Assembly: GCA_028693885.1 (NCBI GenBank)
Contig: JAQUUM010000001.1
Coordinates: forward strand, 1-15,990
Direction: 5' to 3'
From: Bacilli bacterium
GTDB lineage: Bacteria > Bacillota_I > Bacilli_A > ML615J-28 > CAG-698
DNA: 15,990 nt
Position 1 is the stretch's first letter, and each line of letters starts with the position of its first letter. Under the pieces are notes generated by a model. That model was not told the origin of the DNA. It ran no database searches and saw only the letters and a program-made list of their open reading frames with translations. Below are positions 14,914-15,990 of this stretch, one piece after another. Made by a program: the position numbers and the translations under genes.

Positions 14914-15990
14914 TTGAGAAAATTTGAATTTATTAAACCAAGAATTTCAGCTGAAATCAATGATTCAGGAGATTTTGGTAGATTTGTCATTGAGCCATTA
15001 GATAGAGGTTATGGGATTACTTTAGGAAACTCTCTTCGTAGAGTTATGCTTTCATCTATGCCTGGAGTTGCAATTTATGCAATGGAACTTGAAGGTGTAG
15101 AACATGAATTTATGGCGTTGCCTGGAATTTTAGAAGATGTTACTGAAATAATTTTGAACCTTAAAAATGTAGTTTTAGCAATATCTGAGGATGTGCTTTT
15201 TAAAGCTATGCCTAATGCCAATGAGGAAGTATACCGTTTAGAATTAAACGAAGTTGGTCCAAAAGTTATTACAGCAAAAGATTTTGTTTGTAGCAGTGAG
15301 TTAAAAATTATTAATCCAGACTTAGTTATCGCAAATTTAGAAGAACATGCTGTTTTAAAAGGTGAATTCTTCGCAAGAAGAAGCGTTGGATATATTAGCG
15401 CTGAGGCTAATAAGGCTTTAAACAAAGATAAATCTGGAAATAAAATAATTGGAAGAATTGCAATCGACTCAATTTGTACACCAGTTACTAAAGTACAATA
15501 TGATGTTGAAAAAGTTAGATTCGAAGATAATGTAGATTGTGATAAATTAATTATAAGAGTTTGGACAAATGGTGCCCTAAAAGCTCAAGACGCTATGTCA
15601 CTAGCTTCAAAATTCTTAATGGATCATTATTCAGTAATTTCTGTATTAAATGAAGCAATTAATGAAGAAGAATACATTTATGAAAAAGCTGAAAAAGTGT
15701 CTAATAAAAAATTAGAAAAACGTATTGAAGAATTAGATTTATCAGTTCGTTCATATAATTGCTTAAAACGTGCAAATGTTCATACAGTTGGAGAGTTAAC
15801 TCTTAAGACTGAAGAAGAAATGATGAGAGTACGTAATTTAGGTAGAAAATCATTAAAAGAAGTTGTTCAAAAATTAAGAGAAATTGGTCTTGATTTAAAG
15901 AGAACTTATGATTCTGAGTATGAAGAAGATGATTACGAAGAAGAAGATGATTATGATCTTTCAAAAACAATTCTTGACTTAGATAAGACT
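14914..15990 (+). CDS. rpoA: RNA polymerase subunit alpha with acidic C-terminal extension (3' end outside window)
   Basis: Alpha dimerises to start RNA polymerase assembly, and its C-terminal domain binds UP elements and activators. TTG 14914 follows AAGGAGGT by 8 nt and gives MRKFEFIKPRISAEINDSGD, then the N-terminal domain with PLDRGYGITLGNSLRRVMLSS. The C-terminal domain keeps Arg279, Asn282, Cys283, Gly310, Lys312 and Ser313, matching E. coli R265, N268, C269, G296, K298 and S299. The domain normally ends near 'IGLDLK' (about residue 329). Here the frame continues at least 30 codons to the window edge with no stop. Residues 333-348 contain 12 Asp or Glu. The protein is thus at least 359 residues, against about 314 in Bacillus. 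rplQ, the usual next gene, is beyond the window. Confidence 0.97.
   Translation, partial: MRKFEFIKPRISAEINDSGDFGRFVIEPLDRGYGITLGNSLRRVMLSSMPGVAIYAMELEGVEHEFMALPGILEDVTEIILNLKNVVLAISEDVLFKAMPNANEEVYRLELNEVGPKVITAKDFVCSSELKIINPDLVIANLEEHAVLKGEFFARRSVGYISAEANKALNKDKSGNKIIGRIAIDSICTPVTKVQYDVEKVRFEDNVDCDKLIIRVWTNGALKAQDAMSLASKFLMDHYSVISVLNEAINEEEYIYEKAEKVSNKKLEKRIEELDLSVRSYNCLKRANVHTVGELTLKTEEEMMRVRNLGRKSLKEVVQKLREIGLDLKRTYDSEYEEDDYEEEDDYDLSKTILDLDKT

Noticed and set aside
1-15990. UGA read as tryptophan (Mycoplasma code)
   Set aside because: All Trp codons are TGG and no gene needs a read-through TGA. Absence of TGA stops alone does not prove recoding.
2010-15990. A new defence, mobile or biosynthetic system within the operon
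   Set aside because: Every frame is a recognised member of the S10-spc-alpha cluster in standard order; there is no insert, repeat array or unexplained gap.

Overview
The window is the complete head and most of the body of a bacterial S10-spc-alpha ribosomal protein cluster. Two unrelated genes sit upstream on the same strand. AT-rich DNA, strong AGGAGG ribosome binding sites, a four-cysteine zinc type S14, a zinc type L36, a zinc-finger adenylate kinase and the order secY-adk-map-infA-rpmJ-rpsM-rpsK-rpoA point to a low-GC Firmicute. I would look first among Bacilli, Erysipelotrichia or Acholeplasma-like lineages that keep the standard code, but I cannot name a genus from sequence alone. Tryptophan is always TGG. 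All 30 visible stop codons are TAA (18) or TAG (12), and TGA is never used as a stop.

Layout. Bases 1-451 hold the 3' part of an RluA/RluD-type pseudouridine synthase. Bases 452-641 hold a promoter and a roughly 100-nt leader. Bases 642-1814 encode a GT4-type glycosyltransferase, probably acting on diacylglycerol, followed by an AT-rich terminator. Bases 1854-2009 hold the S10 promoter, whose -35 lies in the 3' arm of that terminator, and a structured leader of about 120 nt.

From 2010 to the window end runs one uninterrupted gene string: rpsJ, rplC, rplD, rplW, rplB, rpsS, rplV, rpsC, rplP, rpmC, rpsQ, rplN, rplX, rplE, rpsZ/rpsN, rpsH, rplF, rplR, rpsE, rpmD, rplO, secY, adk, map, infA, rpmJ, rpsM, rpsK and rpoA (cut by the window end). 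Gaps are at most about 27 nt. Several genes overlap, and many stop codons are part of the next Shine-Dalgarno sequence. I saw no internal terminator or convincing internal promoter. The cluster makes components of both ribosomal subunits, the Sec channel, adenylate kinase, methionine aminopeptidase, IF-1 and the RNA polymerase alpha subunit in a coordinated way.

I found no mobile element, CRISPR array, tRNA or rRNA, and no evident new system. The points most worth a second look are an acidic C-terminal extension on RpoA, the structured rpsJ leader, the missing TGA stops, the terminator/promoter overlap and the leader of the glycosyltransferase gene.
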